Source: Polytrichum commune
Lineage: Eukaryota; Streptophyta; Polytrichopsida; Polytrichales; Polytrichaceae
Assembly: GCA_950295325.1 (NCBI GenBank)
Contig: OX485807.1
Span: forward strand, 44,754,796-44,818,795
DNA length: 64,000 nucleotides
Reading direction: 5' to 3'
Of the stretch, positions 12,601 to 35,000 are shown piece by piece; positions within the stretch are counted from its first letter, which is position 1, and each line of letters begins with the position of its first letter. The translations under genes and the position numbers were made by a program. The notes under the pieces were generated by a model. It was not told the origin of the DNA. It was given only the letters and a program-made list of their open reading frames with translations, and searched no databases.

Positions 12601-12730
12601 AGTTGAGGACTTAATTAAGGAAGTGTGTAATGTAGTCTATATTTGTCATGCTCGTGTCCAATGAAAACATGACAAATCAATAAGAATTGAGATGGTGAGC
12701 ACTACGATAAGCTCTTTCCGTAAGTACGTC
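9700..12730. other. Gene-free stretch, nothing recognised apart from the 11137-11194 repeat copy
   Basis: No coding exon, RNA gene or complete element can be supported. Short open frames are random in composition. Confidence 0.5.
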
Positions 12731-12736
12731 GACTAT

Positions 12737-12937
12737 TGTATTTAGTGTCACCGACTATTTGAAAATTACGCAGTGCTACGACTAAAAATTGTACATATCA
12801 TTTTTTTGCGAACAAAATTCAAATTGGTTGTTTGAACATTATAGAACATTAGCATTTTTACTTGATAAGAAATTACACAAAGGGTAAAAAGATATAGCAT
12901 TGTGTAACTAAAAATACCAAGTGACACTGAATACAAG
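12737..12937. mobile_element. MITE, about 201 bp, with terminal inverted repeats of about 40 bp
   Basis: The left end 'ttgtatttagtgtcacc' followed by 'aattacgcagtgct' mirrors the right end 'agcattgtgtaact' followed by 'aagtgacactgaatacaag'. The interior 'ggttgtttgaacattataga' resembles the interior of the elements at 49155-49358 and 63781-63987, so these belong to one family. It sits just upstream of the RhoGDI leader. Confidence 0.65.
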
Positions 12938-13099
12938 ATTTAGGGTAATAAACAGGAAGGTAATTCCCCCGGGGGCAGGGCCTCAGTAAATAATGAGTGA
13001 CAGACTCGCCGGGGTAAATAAAAAGCATGTGTGTCACCCGTAACTCGTGTAACTCCTAGCACAGTGGCAGGTAAAAAGTAAATAGTAAGTAGATTTAGT

Positions 13100-15534
13100 A
13101 AGTGGTGAGTGTTTGCGAGGGGGGGAGAAGTTGAAGTAACTTAGTGGCTATGGCGGAAGTCGGGACTCGTAGCGAACAACGAGGGAGTTGAAGGGCAGGG
13201 GATGATGCTCCCACTCTTCTCCGATTCTGCAATGCTGGTGGGGGCCATATTTCTTCTTCTACTGCTGCTGTCAGATTCACAGACAGACGGACGGACAGAC
13301 GCTTCGCATCGCATCACAGCGCACCGCAGTATCGTGCTCCTGCAATATGTGAGTTGCCGCTTCCGCCGCTGTTCACGTTCGTCCACCTTCGACGACAGTG
13401 ATTTGTTTTCGTATGTTTTTTTTTGGCATTGTTTTCGGCTGTTTTTGAATCGGTGTCGTTGCGGATCGAGGAGCTTTAATGTGCGACCACCGGACGCACG
13501 GAGTTGTGGTTCATTTGCAGTGCTCCCGAGAGAGAGAGTGTGTGTGTGCGCGCGCGTGCAAGCGCAAGGGTACGGCGTGATGAGATGAGTTTCGTTAGTG
13601 ATTATTATTGCGAGGTGCGAAAAATTCGGAGGCTTGGGGCTTGTGTAAGTAGTGTGCATTTGTGGAGAGTGGATTGGAATTGGAGGCTGAGGATAGATAG
13701 GGAGAGTGGGCGTTCGAGTTGGGACAAAACGTTTACTTTGGAACAGTGTCGTTGTTTGTGCCGTTGCAAGTTTAGTGCGTCGCAATGGGAGGGAGGAAGG
13801 TTGGCTTCGCTAGCTTTGGAAACGGTTAAGGTTTGATAGCAGTTATTTGAGGTGCTTCTGTTGTGAGGCGTGTTTGGAGCTTCCAAGAGTGTCTCCTGAG
13901 AGAAAAACTCTCGAGTCTCAACCATGCCATAAATTTCGCGGAGGTGAGGCGTGGATCCTTGCTTTCCGCAAATCCGGTCTGCTTTGCGCTGTACGCGAGG
14001 GCTTTTGTTATTGTGCTTTAGGGGAATGATTGATCGTGTCGCCACTTCTTCGAGGTGATCCAACTTTCAGCAGCGACCACAGTGTTTATGTCGCGGTTGC
14101 TGCATTGCTCGAGAGAGCTTTATGCGGTCTCTAGTTGCTTGTAAGCACCAACTTCAAGCATTGGCTGGCCTCAGGTGTGGAATAATATTAGATAACAGGT
14201 TGCAATCAAGTCTCTCTCATTGAAATCAACGGCAGATCTGCTCACACCTGCAAAAATAATCTCCTATGTGCATATTTGCGAGAAACTCGCACCGGTTACT
14301 TGACACCTTAGTGAGGATAGGATCCAAGCTTGGGAGTTTTAAGGTAGACGGTTCGGTATCTTCGGCCACAAGCAAGCCATTGATTTCAAAGATTTTGGCA
14401 AAAGCTTTTGATACCGTTCGTAGTTCAAGAGCCTCGATGAATTGATATGGCTGTTTTCCTCTCTTCTATCCTGTTCTCTCTTCTATCCTGTTCCAGAAGC
14501 ATTGCATAGGTGGCGGCAGGAGGAATAGTGAAACTGTAATGACGGTGCTCTGTTTCAGGACAGAGCAAACGAGCTAGAGTTCGAAAAAGTTTACGTTACT
14601 TCACTCCGAGTCGTGAGTATGCTCTTTCCATCAAGAATTGTCCAAAAAAGCTTTGGTACTCTTGTGCACACGAGGATAACTAGAGACAACCAACATACTT
14701 GCTTTTGCTTCTTCGTCCATGAAGCGCGGAGTTCCAACTTATCTTAGTCAGATATAAGTGAAATTTATTTTGACCGAAGAAGGCGCTGCCTTAAACACAA
14801 ATCAATTCTCGTTGTCTTCTATTCATAGAAATTTTCTGTTTTGTGCCCGAGTGCACACGGCGCTTCCACTTTCCCAACAGACATGTCATATTTTGTATGT
14901 ATTGACCCTTGTATCAACTTGTGTCAAGATGCAAGCGTGAGATGTATTAGAAGGTGTTAACAGAGTTGACTGGTCTCGCAGCTATACGTAATTAAAGTTT
15001 GATTTCAGGTTTGTATTTGTACCTGTCTTTCTGACCTTTGTGACTACTCACTCCCTGGCGCTTATTTATGAAAGCAGCAATATGTGTGTATTTGGAGTTT
15101 GTGATTATGGTGATTCAGTCTCTATCTCCTGATTCTGAACTTTTGTCGTAATGACTGGGTTACTTCATATTTGTTCAGTCATGGTGATTATCACAACTTG
15201 TTTATTAGAGGGCGTTTTGCGAAGGCGATGTGAGAAATGTGATTCCTGCTTTATAGAATTTGCTATGTTCTCAACTGTTGTGTTTCCTCATGTGCTTGCC
15301 TACACTGTTGGACTTATGTTTCCTTGCCTTGTGCAGAATTGAGGAGTTCATTGTACCGATAAGAAGGAGAAATCGATCATTAGTCAGCTCTTCCGATGTA
15401 TCTTTAGGCGAGGTCTTAAACTGCCGACTCAGCTGATATGACAGTCAACAGACGAGGACAGCGACAGAAACAGGTGTCCTAGGATATATATTTAATATTG
15501 ACAAGACTAACGGAGAGCAAGTAGGGTTACAAAA
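13100..15534 (+). promoter_or_regulatory. Promoter-proximal region and spliced 5' leader of RhoGDI
   Basis: The sequence changes character at about 13140: it becomes CpG-richer with purine/pyrimidine-biased tracts, including (GA)n at 13528-13539, (TG)n at 13539-13549 and (CG)n at 13549-13557, as often seen in plant 5' leaders. A strong acceptor (pyrimidine-rich, ending 'gccttgtgcag' at 15336) suggests the coding exon starts at 15337 with about 198 nt of leader, preceded by a leader intron whose donor I could not fix (somewhere between about 14100 and 15010). The exact transcription start is not determinable from sequence. Confidence 0.5.
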
Positions 15535-16317
15535 ATGTCAAAGACGGTGTCCAACTGGTTTGGGCGTGCCCACAGCAAATCTTTATCGAAGGACCTGAAT
15601 ATGTCCAAGCAGACCACACGTGAAGCTGCAGAGGAAGCAGCGACGGAGAACAAGGAGAACAGCCCCGAAAAGGATCAGAAATCTCTCCAAAAGTGTGAAT
15701 CCCTTCCAACGAACTTGATCCAATTTGAATCTGACGATGATGAGTCCCAAGCAGAGGAAACTCCATGCCCCAAATTTGACGAAAGGGAGCTGGGTCCCTT
15801 GGTGTCGTTAAAAGAACAGATTGAGAAGGACAAGGAGGATGAGAGCTTGAGACGATGGAAGGCCCAGCTATTGGGTGCTGATGCTAGCCTAGATGCTGTA
15901 AATGATTACATTGAACCCGAAGTGAAAGTTGTTTCATTGGGTGTGGTGTCAAAGGGACGACCGGATAGTATTCTCCCATTGCCTTTGGCCACGAATTCAA
16001 GGGGCTACACATTCTCCTTGAAAGAGGGATCCACTGTGAACTTGAAGTATGTGTTCACAGTACGAAACAATATTGTTTCGGGGCTGACAATCATCAACAC
16101 TGTATGGAAAGCTGGGTTGAAAGTGGACCAGACTCGCGACATGATGGGTACATTTGCCCCGCAACAAGAGCCTTATGTTCACATGTCGGAAGAGGAGGTC
16201 ACGCCTTCGGGTCCTTTAGCCAGAGGGGCTTACACAGCCCGGAAGAGGTTCATTGATGACGATGGCAAAGTCTACCTCGATTTAGATTACTCATTTGAGA
16301 TCCGCAAGGACTGGTAA
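15535..16317 (+). CDS. RhoGDI: Rho GDP-dissociation inhibitor (plant RhoGDI)
   Basis: Single-exon 260-residue protein. RhoGDIs bind prenylated Rho/Rop GTPases in the GDP state, extract them from the plasma membrane and keep them in the cytosol, which in plants restricts polar growth sites. Residues 1-~80 are a charged, disordered arm with an acidic run (ESDDDESQ, 65-72). Residues ~80-120 fit the helical regulatory arm that contacts the GTPase switch regions. Residues ~128-260 fit the Ig-like beta-sandwich that holds the prenyl group. Visible family motifs are 'GRPDSILPL', 'LKEGS', 'GLKVDQT', 'MMGTFAPQQEPY', 'TPSGPLARGAY' and the C-terminal 'YSFEIRKDW'. Length matches plant members (about 230-260). 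Met23 is a possible alternative start. The stop codon overlaps a perfect splice-donor sequence (see findings). Family assignment is firm; the Rop partner is inferred. Confidence 0.95.
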   Translation: MSKTVSNWFGRAHSKSLSKDLNMSKQTTREAAEEAATENKENSPEKDQKSLQKCESLPTNLIQFESDDDESQAEETPCPKFDERELGPLVSLKEQIEKDKEDESLRRWKAQLLGADASLDAVNDYIEPEVKVVSLGVVSKGRPDSILPLPLATNSRGYTFSLKEGSTVNLKYVFTVRNNIVSGLTIINTVWKAGLKVDQTRDMMGTFAPQQEPYVHMSEEEVTPSGPLARGAYTARKRFIDDDGKVYLDLDYSFEIRKDW

Positions 16318-18600
16318 GTTGCAATGACATTGGAAGGCACAAACCATTCCAGGACCTTCTTTCTTTATCAGCAAGATGATGAAAGACGGACAGACAAATG
16401 TGGTAATCCTCATGTGTACGATGGTACAATAGAAGATATAAGCCTTTCTGTAAGTGAAAGTCTTGAATCATTCCATTATTTGACAAGCTGTCAAGAGAAT
16501 TGCAAGATTTGTGAGTTAACTTTGCTGCTGACATTAACTTTGGTGCCTCTTGGGCCTGGAAATCAGTGGCCTGCATGTAAAGATCTTTTGAGATGATTTT
16601 AAGAAAGCCAGGCAGTGTATTTGGCTGTGGGTTCTTTTCTCCATTTGAAGTGGGCATGGTATTCTGGGCTAGCCTTGTTGGATCATCATTTCTGCAGTGG
16701 TCATTCCTTTGCCTGCTGTTCTAGTTTTCAGTATTGAGGGTTTTGCCAATGCAACTTCCAAGCTCCAAGTTGCATTAGAGTTATCCTTTAACTTATGGGA
16801 TTAGACTCTAATTTAGTCAGGACTCAGGAGTGGGTCCCCTATGATTTTTCATTGGTTGTTTTGAATACATTTTCAATACTTAATTTTCAATTGTGGTGCA
16901 CGGTTGGAGGTATGGTTTGTATTTGAATGAAGAGCAACCTTTTCCGGTTCATTGAGGGCCAAACTCAGTTTAGCACCTCTTGGCATACCAAAATGAGTTT
17001 GACCCTCCATGACTTGAATGTTCTTTGTTCAAACCTCCACACTCCCTCCAAGCATGCAACACAAATTTACCAAACATGGAGGGTGTTGTATGCAAAACAA
17101 CCAACTCTCGATTAAAAGGCATGTTGAAGTAGAGGATATCTCTATTATGTGCTGAAGTGTAGACTTAGCCTTTTCAATCAAGCTTTCTGTTGGTTATGCT
17201 CAACTCATGTAAAGTAATCCACTCTGCCATTTCATGAAGTCGCACTATCTCCACTTTCTGGTTTGCAACTTATCCATGGACATAATGGTAATTTCTGGAT
17301 GGGCATTTGTCATCCAAAGTGGATCCATCTCGTCTCCTTTGATGATTAAAGAGTAACTACCTCAGTCATTCTTGGAAACATGTTATATATATTAACACAT
17401 GTTTTCTTCAACATTCTCAACTTCCACAAGACTCATCATTTTTATTTGATTACAGCTACAATCCCAAGTAGTTTGTTGATCTGTCGACCATTGGACATTC
17501 AGATTGATGTTTAAGGTATGGTGGTGTTATTCTGTTGTCTTAATCAGACACCAATGTTAGATCACAATTGGGAGGACATATATATTCAGTTAAGGCTTCA
17601 ACAAACATGCTCTTCTGATAATCATAACTAAATCAAGGGAAATCTGATCTTTAATATGGCTTTTGTTGATGTTCATCAAAACTTGCTAATGCAACAGACG
17701 ATCCAAGACATAATTTGATCAATAGAAGATGGAGAACAAGAAGTAAGAATAATACATGCATACCTTATAGATGTTTGTATGCAATTCATCAAAAAAATCT
17801 TCGGGACCTACATGTGATCATTTTTCAACTACAATGACCACTAAAGTAGTGGGAACCCTTAACATTGAGATCCATAATTACGACGGATTGCATCAATTTA
17901 AGTGTTGCTTGAGATTGAAGTGGACCAATCAATCCATCCACTTGTTACTAACAATTATTATCATATTTTGTAACCCTTAGACACAATTAATACCCCTTAT
18001 GTGCATAGGTCCATATTTATAACAATGAATGCAACCCCCGAGATTCTTGTGCTTCTAAATTCTAAGATTATCTATATAAATACACCCCAACACAAATTGC
18101 AATACCGAACGAGGTTTGCTCTAATACCATGTGTATCTTACCTCCAGGTTACATCCCATGTCCTATTCATAGCCACTAGCTTCTAAACAAGCCAAATCCA
18201 CAACATATCTTAGTATGCTCGTACTTCCTATGCCATCAATTTCAGTCCATGCTTTCTAGAGTCTCATGTGACTCTTCTACATGCCACCACCTCGATCGTG
18301 ACCAAACCATTGAGTGGCAATGGTTTCCCACACATTTCTACATGTTTTGAGTGATTGACCCTAGACACTTACCATGCGGTGAAGTCGGGTTGTATTATGT
18401 CCTACATATGCACCCACATATGGACATAGACCATCTTATCGCTTGCCCTGGTCCATTCGTCTAGCATGAGACTTCCAACCCACTACTGCCCCCTGCACTC
18501 AAGGGTGTAATCATACTTATACACACCCATCTTTCTTGGCATTCCTCCACAGTTGAGGATAGGCTAGCATGAGCACGCTACTTCAGTCATATAGCCCTAC
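16318..18600. other. RhoGDI 3' region and intergenic sequence
   Basis: The first several hundred bases are likely 3' untranslated sequence. A short hairpin ('aatgcaactt' against 'aagttgcatt') lies near 16749-16777. Beyond about 16900 there are only random short frames and no recognised element. Confidence 0.45.
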
Positions 18601-18623
18601 AGTCAAGTTACTACCAACTTTTG

Positions 18624-18800
18624 ATGTAGGAGGTGGATGTTCATAAGACCACCATGAGGACCCAAAATGGGTCCTACAAGTTCCTCACGATGCCATTTGG
18701 GCTATGTAACGTGTTGGTCACGTTCGTGTCGATCATAGTTTGCATTTTCCATGAAAAAATGGATGAGTATGTGATGATCTATATTAACAACATCTTGGTG
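18624..18800 (+). pseudogene. Broken Ty3/gypsy-type reverse transcriptase fragment
   Basis: One frame reads 'VHKTTMRTQNGSYKF' then 'TMPFGLCN', and ends with 'YVMIYINNILV'. This is the order found in Ty3/gypsy retrotransposon reverse transcriptase: the HKTAF.T block, the MPFGL.N block and the Y.DD catalytic block. The catalytic pair reads NN instead of DD and a stop lies just upstream, so the copy is dead. About 60 codons remain; no LTR, integrase or gag portion was found nearby. Confidence 0.75.
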
Positions 18801-18889
18801 TCTTTTTTTTGTGTCCATTATGATTTACAAGCCTTGCCATATAAGTCCTAGACACTTATATTTGAGTAGTGTGTGGTTTGGTGCGGCTC

Positions 18890-19135
18890 CATAATTGACT
18901 ACCAAAAAAAGACATGTTTTGAACAATGATTGAATGTGTGCTTAGAATATGATAATTATCCTAAGCTCAACATTCAACATAATTGGGGAGACCTATATGA
19001 CCATTGAATGAGCTTGAGAATCTTTACTTTGATAATCAATATGAATTCCGAAAATTATTAGGATAGTAACAATAACCTCAACTGGGATTTGCTAGCCATC
19101 TTGTACTAATCGCGTGTTTTATATTCTATGAGAAG
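18890..19135. repeat. Dispersed repeat, related to 4200-4490
   Basis: Second copy of the repeat described at 4200-4490, with 'gacctatatgacca' and 'actaatcgcgtgttttata' conserved. It lies directly downstream of the reverse-transcriptase remnant, so the family may be a retrotransposon flank. Confidence 0.5.
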
Positions 19136-19259
19136 AAGGCTAGTCGGTAAAGTTTAGACGCGTCTACTTTACCACTTAAATTAAGGTGTCTAATTAAGAA
19201 GAGTGACCACATAAGGTCCACATTCCGTACATACCCGGGCTCAATGCCGGTACCCGGCA

Positions 19260-20583
19260 GGCCTCAGTGTGGAGACGAGCCCGGGCCCATCCCAGCAACC
19301 GAGATCTATGTGGACCGTCGGATCTTAGACGGAGGGTTACGATGGTCCCGTGCGTAACCTCCCACCACGAGAAACATTTGAATGCCCTTGGAGTTCGCGT
19401 TCACACCGCAGAAAAATGGCGGGAATCCTTCATCAGTCTCCTTCCTCCATTCGACAATTCCCCCTTTGCATTCCCTTGCCATTCCTTCTCAAGTGAACAG
19501 AACAATCTCTGCTACCTGTCCCCGCACTCTCTAATTCCATCGAACTATTCTCCCGCATATCTGTGTGTGTGATTGCACAAGAAGAAAGAAGGAAAAAGAA
19601 TATGACGAGGTCACTCGGCTGAGTGGAAATGGCGGTTTCAATTGCCGAACTTTGCTCAATTCTCTGTTGGCTCACATGCCGGTGGTGATGTGAAGCTTGT
19701 TTTTTCGGGTGAAAGAGAAAGTCGTGATGATGTGAGGAGATTTTGGTTTCGATAATCATTCATTCGGCTGAGTGGAAATGAGGTTTGAATTTCGCAACCC
19801 CGCTTTGGTGTGGTTCTGCTCTGTTCTGCTTCTTTGAGTTTGATTGCTCTGTTTAGGGTTTTGGAATCTACAGTTAGGATGAAGTTCACATTAGCTACAG
19901 CTCTTGGGTGGTTGTTTGATAATGCTGGGAGTGCGTATATTCAACAGCATTAGGGAAGAGGATGGTTTGAGTAATAGTTTGATGTAATATTGGATGGATT
20001 TTGTGTGTTTGTTCATTCAACCTGCTGTTTGCAATTGAAAGTGGAGGTTTGTATACACTACAAAGGTGGTTGTGGTTATGGTTAATCACACTAATCAAGC
20101 ACAACTACGGGCTTTTTCCATTCACACTTGTCTTGTGTGAATTTTGGTGGTTGTGGTCGATGATGGGGTCGGTCTTCTATGTCATCACAATCTATCATTG
20201 ATTTAGGGTCTCGGACTTTAGAAGAAATTGAAGTGATTATTATCCTTGTTGGCCTTGGATTGTGGTGTTAAAGTGGTTGCCTCCTCAACTTTCTCCCTGG
20301 ACCTTGGTCTTGATGCTCTCTAATGATGCTACATGAGCATGAACACCCAACCCAAGGGTGGTTGATGGTGTAGAGCATGGTTGTGGTTGTTGTTAGCATT
20401 TATTATGCCTTTTCCATGGAATTAAAATGAAAGAAAGTAAACCACAACTGTGATCACGATCACGACCACCTGTAGTGTAAATGACCCTTGAGTGAGGGCA
20501 CACGTCTTGAGGGTTTTGAACCTCCAGCACCCATCGTGCAAGCATTGCAAGAGGAGAGAAGTGAATTTTTGAAGAGGAAAGTA
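19260..20583 (+). promoter_or_regulatory. Upstream region and probable leader exon(s) of the RECQ4 gene
   Basis: From about 19400 the sequence resembles a plant gene start, with C/T-rich tracts ('ctctctaattccatcg') and short GT repeats near 19560. No coding exon with a clear ATG was found here. A possible tiny exon (ATG at 20427, donor after 'atgaaagaaa') could splice in phase to an acceptor at 20529, extending the N-terminus, but this is speculative. Confidence 0.35.
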
Positions 20584-30260
<9,677 letters not shown>

Positions 30261-32082
30261 TGGTGCTACGCAACACATACCATAGAGGGTTCTCTATATC
30301 ATCATCACCTATTCCGAAATGTAGTTTCCACGTGACATCCCAGAGGGGTCTCAACTTGGAGGGAAATATAATCATTTCTTGTCGAAAAGAGAGAGCTCTC
30401 CACAGTATATTCATTCACACCCTAATCACATGTACATTGGTACCTGTGAAGCAGGCAGCACACATTCCATACTGACGAAGAGATACTGGAGGAGAAATGT
30501 GCGTCATCTGAAACATAGGTACAAGAAGAGCGCACACGTCATGTGCCCAATGACCACAAGAGATACTGAAGAAATTTGTGGAGAAAGTTGTGCATTATGT
30601 GAAAGTACACATTGTCACTTACTACTTCCATCATCTCTCATTGATTGAGAGGCTTCTTCACACACGCGTTTGTCTTTCTGTAAGATTCAATGGTAGCAAG
30701 CTCGTGGGAGACACAGATTATTGCTCGAGGGTGATTTATCGAAGAAAGGAGCTCGACAAGTGCCAGTCAGTCAGTTCCAAGACGATGAGGATGGTGAGTT
30801 TCTTTGGCTCCGAAACAAAGATCCCTCACTTTAGTACATGTTGATGATAGTGCTTGGCAACATGAGGCAGCTATGTACAATAGTAGATACAATCTGATGC
30901 AAATCAAAGGAACGTCTCCTGCATCTGGTGGAGGACATTATCGATCCTGCTCCCTACATTTTGTAATCATTATGTTCTTACCTTGGAAATCCCATAGGAG
31001 AGGCTTTTTCCAAATACAGACCCTGAAAGGTGTGGATTTGGGAACATGGTCTCTGCTAAATTTTTAAAGATGGCCAATTTTGGTAACACACCTCAGTGTG
31101 AACCTACTCGGTGTGTGTGTCCTTGGGTTAGAGAAGTTGAGGGCCTTCGACAGATTTGCTTTAAAATGGTTCAAATTTTGGAAACTTCCATGAATGTCAT
31201 TGATCATATATCAAGAGGGTTGATTTGTGAGTCCCTCATCTTTCTTCATTGCAATACAACATCGTCCCAAAGCAATATCATTCATAAGAATATTCACCAA
31301 GGAAACCTGCATCATGGCATCAAGTGCCTTCAGTTCCACACTAGCTCATAGGAGGCTCAGCTCTACGATTGTTGTGCTAGAGGTGAATTGGGATTACTGT
31401 CACTCTTTGCCATTGTGCAAGCCAATTGAAGAACTACTAAGTTGTTGTGGTTGCAGAATCCATGGTTTCCCAAAGGGTTTGTTTCATATTATTTCTCACT
31501 AATCTTTCTATCATCTCGAGGCATTTGTCCTACCCATCATTTGAGACTTCAAACATGATAAATAAACATAAGGAAATGTCCGATTATGCCTAAGAAGGTT
31601 AAAAAATAAGCCTACACAACTTCCACGTATTGAATTGAGACAATTGAACAATTTCACACAATTGACAAATGGGTTGATTCTACAGGGGGTCGGTTTTGAT
31701 ATTTTCAGCTTGCATTAACAAGTAACTCTAAGACACATCCTTACAACATCTTGAAGTTCACTATGGGCCTCACAACATCTTGAGGTTCACTTCAATACAT
31801 TCCTGAGTGTTGTCGACTGATAGTATTACTAAGGAGCAGTAGCCTCTCACACAGATAGCTTTTACAACCATAACCTATAGTTTGGGATAATCCCCTTGAC
31901 TAATCACAATCATTTCAAGGGAAATCATGAGCCCTGACTGGAGGTGATGCCAGAATGAAGGAATTGAGGAAAGCATGAGACTTCAATTCAAAAAGGGTCA
32001 ACCACTCCAGGATCCTAAAGTAATCTATGCATTGAAGACACTCTTGAGGGTTCAACCACTATAGTTTAGATTAGCAGGGTGC
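30261..32082. other. Convergent intergenic region between the RECQ4 and endopeptidase genes
   Basis: About 1.8 kb separates the two stop codons, which face each other. It must contain both 3' untranslated regions. Short open frames here show no family resemblance. No transposon was recognised. Confidence 0.5.
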
Positions 32083-35000
32083 TCACAGAGATGACAAGGG
32101 TCCAATGCCATGCATGAACGATTTCATGCTGCTGCTGCTTCTACTATTGACGCACTCAGGAACACTCCCACCTCCTGTAGTTGCTGCTTTTGCTTCACCA
32201 CTTTGATCTTGAGAGCTTGGAGTTGATTCACTCTTCGTCTCTGCATTTACGCAGTGCTTTTGTAGCCAACGATCCATCTCCCACAAGCAATGCATAACAC
32301 TCTCATGCCCTTCGTAGCCATGACTCTCCAATGGCAGAAGGACAAGCCTGGTGAGGACGCCATGCCCTTTCAATGCGCTGAAGAACCTCTCTGACTGATT
32401 TACCAACAAGGCAAAAGTGATTATAATACATACTGTGGGCCGCACTCTATTGAGCTTATTTCCACACTAAATAAATTGGGGATAATGCTGAGGGTGCACA
32501 TATTTACCAACCCACACAATTGAACATCAGAAATCCACGTTATAGGTTACAGTATTTCTATTCGATTGAAACATAGCGTGCATTTGAAAGACTTAAAACC
32601 TAGAGGAAGGAGGTGGGTACATCACAAGGGCACGACTAGTGTAACTAGGGTTACACTCTATTTATTGTGGGCCACATTATAGGTTGCCCAAGGTATGGGA
32701 CTATACATCTGCCTGCACTATTTACCATAATCAGTGTAATTAGAGCACTGCATTGAAAATCATGGACCTCTGTTTTGGGTAGACACCTGGACATAATCTT
32801 ATGCATTGAAGGTTTGGTTACAAACATCCAAGCCGTTACATTCATAGAGTCATTTGTACCAACCTGCATTGTCATGGTGCCAGCATTGTTATCTTCATCC
32901 CCATGGATCAGAAGAATGGGTTTCTTTATGCGATCTGCATACATGTAAGGACTCATCTCAATGTAGGTCTTCTGAGCTGCCCAAAGAGTTCTCTCCTCAG
33001 CCTGCCACCACATAAAAGGGCCACAAATTCGTCAGTGTCAAACATCAGACCTGGGTATCAAGTGTGCACAATGGACAACAGAACCGACAACTTAGAAGCA
33101 AATAAATCCTCTGCTTCACTTTTTGTGCTAGTCAAATAGAATGGTAAAGTACCTGAAAGCCAAAGGGAGTGAGGGTCCGATTGTACGCCCCAGATCGAGC
33201 AATTCCACAGCAATATAATTCTGAGGCATGGATCAAGAGATTCGCAGTCATAAAGGCTCCATATGAATGACCACCCACCGCAATCTTGCTGCGATCGGCA
33301 ACCTGTATATGCCTGATGATTAGCTATAAATCTAATTACTCAAGTGACAGGTCCAAATGCTGCAATGAAAAGAAGGTTACTCTTCTTTTGTGCATGTGTT
33401 ATCAGGACAGGTGCTCCATATTAATTACCATCCAAGAGTATAGATTTTGACTTCCAACTGTCAATCAGTTCCAACTTGAAACAGCCTAGATGGGGAGAGG
33501 ACAATAGAAGCACAGCCTAACTACCTTTATACCGAGGCTTCTTTTCTGTTCCCCTCAATTTATAGAGGTAGGCTGCTGAGTGTCTCTGACCCTCCCATCA
33601 GAAAACCTGAAAATTCGTGACGCTTGCTTTTATTTTGAGCAGTCTCTTAATTTACATTCAAAGGTCATGTGGCAGAAGGTTGTGTAGAGAAAACTGTAGC
33701 GGGTGACAACAGGGAATAATCATGAATTACTTGCACCCTCTTACACTTTATTGAACTGCGCCACTTGTGACAGAATCTCAGATTTCAATCTTAACAAATG
33801 GAGGTCCTCGGGACATCAAAGAATCAGAAATTGTCAGAAAATGGAGACGTCTAACTTATCATGTCCTGGTTCTTTCATGAGCAATTGTCACCTCAACAAG
33901 ATTTCTTAGTGAGTATTCCTCAAATTTTAATGACAGAAGCAACCTTAGTTGCATATTAGTAAAAAGAAATTGAAGACATACCCCACGCTTGACAACTTCG
34001 TCAACAGCAGCTTGTGCACTTGCAACCAGCTGCTCAACATATCTGCAAGGAACCTCAAGTTCAGGTAAAATCACATGTAGAAGTCGAGCACTCCATACTT
34101 ACAGAATGTATGTCCAATGTCCCAGTTAAAATTGAATGAAATACAATCACGTGAGACCATTTGGACACAAAAAAGCCTGAACCTCATCAAAACAATGCGG
34201 AAAGTGAGGCTCTGCTTCAGATACAGGACACATGTACCTATGAAGCCTTGGACGCCATCAATCTAAACAAGACTGCAAAGGTTGATTCCTGTGAGTTAAA
34301 CATGCTCACCAAGTGAAGAGTTCATACCTTTCATTGGGTTCTTCCTCCCCTTCACCAATGATAGGCATCGTTGGCCCTTCCAGGATTGCAAAACTGCAGA
34401 TTGGATGTACTTTAGCCACAATGTTTACCATAACTGAAGTCATTCACTTCCTTCCGGAGACATAAAAAGAGGAAAACCAAGCCAGCACTTGCCAGAAAGT
34501 TTTTATCATTTCTATTAGAATGCAGTCTCCAGGGTTCTCTACTCCACAGGTGCAAGAATTGCGTGTAAGGGAAAACATAGAGAGGAATGATCTCCTTACC
34601 CCCTGGACAGCCACAAAAGTGGAGATGTGGACCCTATCCCAGCAAAAGCAAATGGAGAGCCCCTCATTTGGCTCGCATTATCTTTGCTCTTAAACTCCCG
34701 AGGATATGCCCACATGAGCATTGGAAGTGGCCCATCCCGAGCTGAATCGTATGCAGGTGGAGTGTACAAAGTTGCAGTAAGCTGGACTCCATCAGCCCTT
34801 TCGTACCTTATAATCTCTTTCGTGAGATCCTTTAGCTGGGGATAGGGATGGGGAAAGTTGGTAATTTTTGTTTCCTGTTTGTTGGGCCAACATACCATGT
34901 AGTACTGTGGGGGCTCTGTTTGTGACTCTCTTGAAATAACCATTTTAAGGTTATCAAGAGCCAAATCTTCATCCCCTCGGGGAGCCATTAAGACTTGCAT

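Noticed and set aside
13141-13785. 214-codon open frame on the minus strand over the RhoGDI leader
   Set aside because: Composition is Thr/Pro/Ser/His-rich because it reads the GA/GT/CG microsatellites backwards. There are no domain motifs or splice context, and it lies antisense to the probable leader exon.
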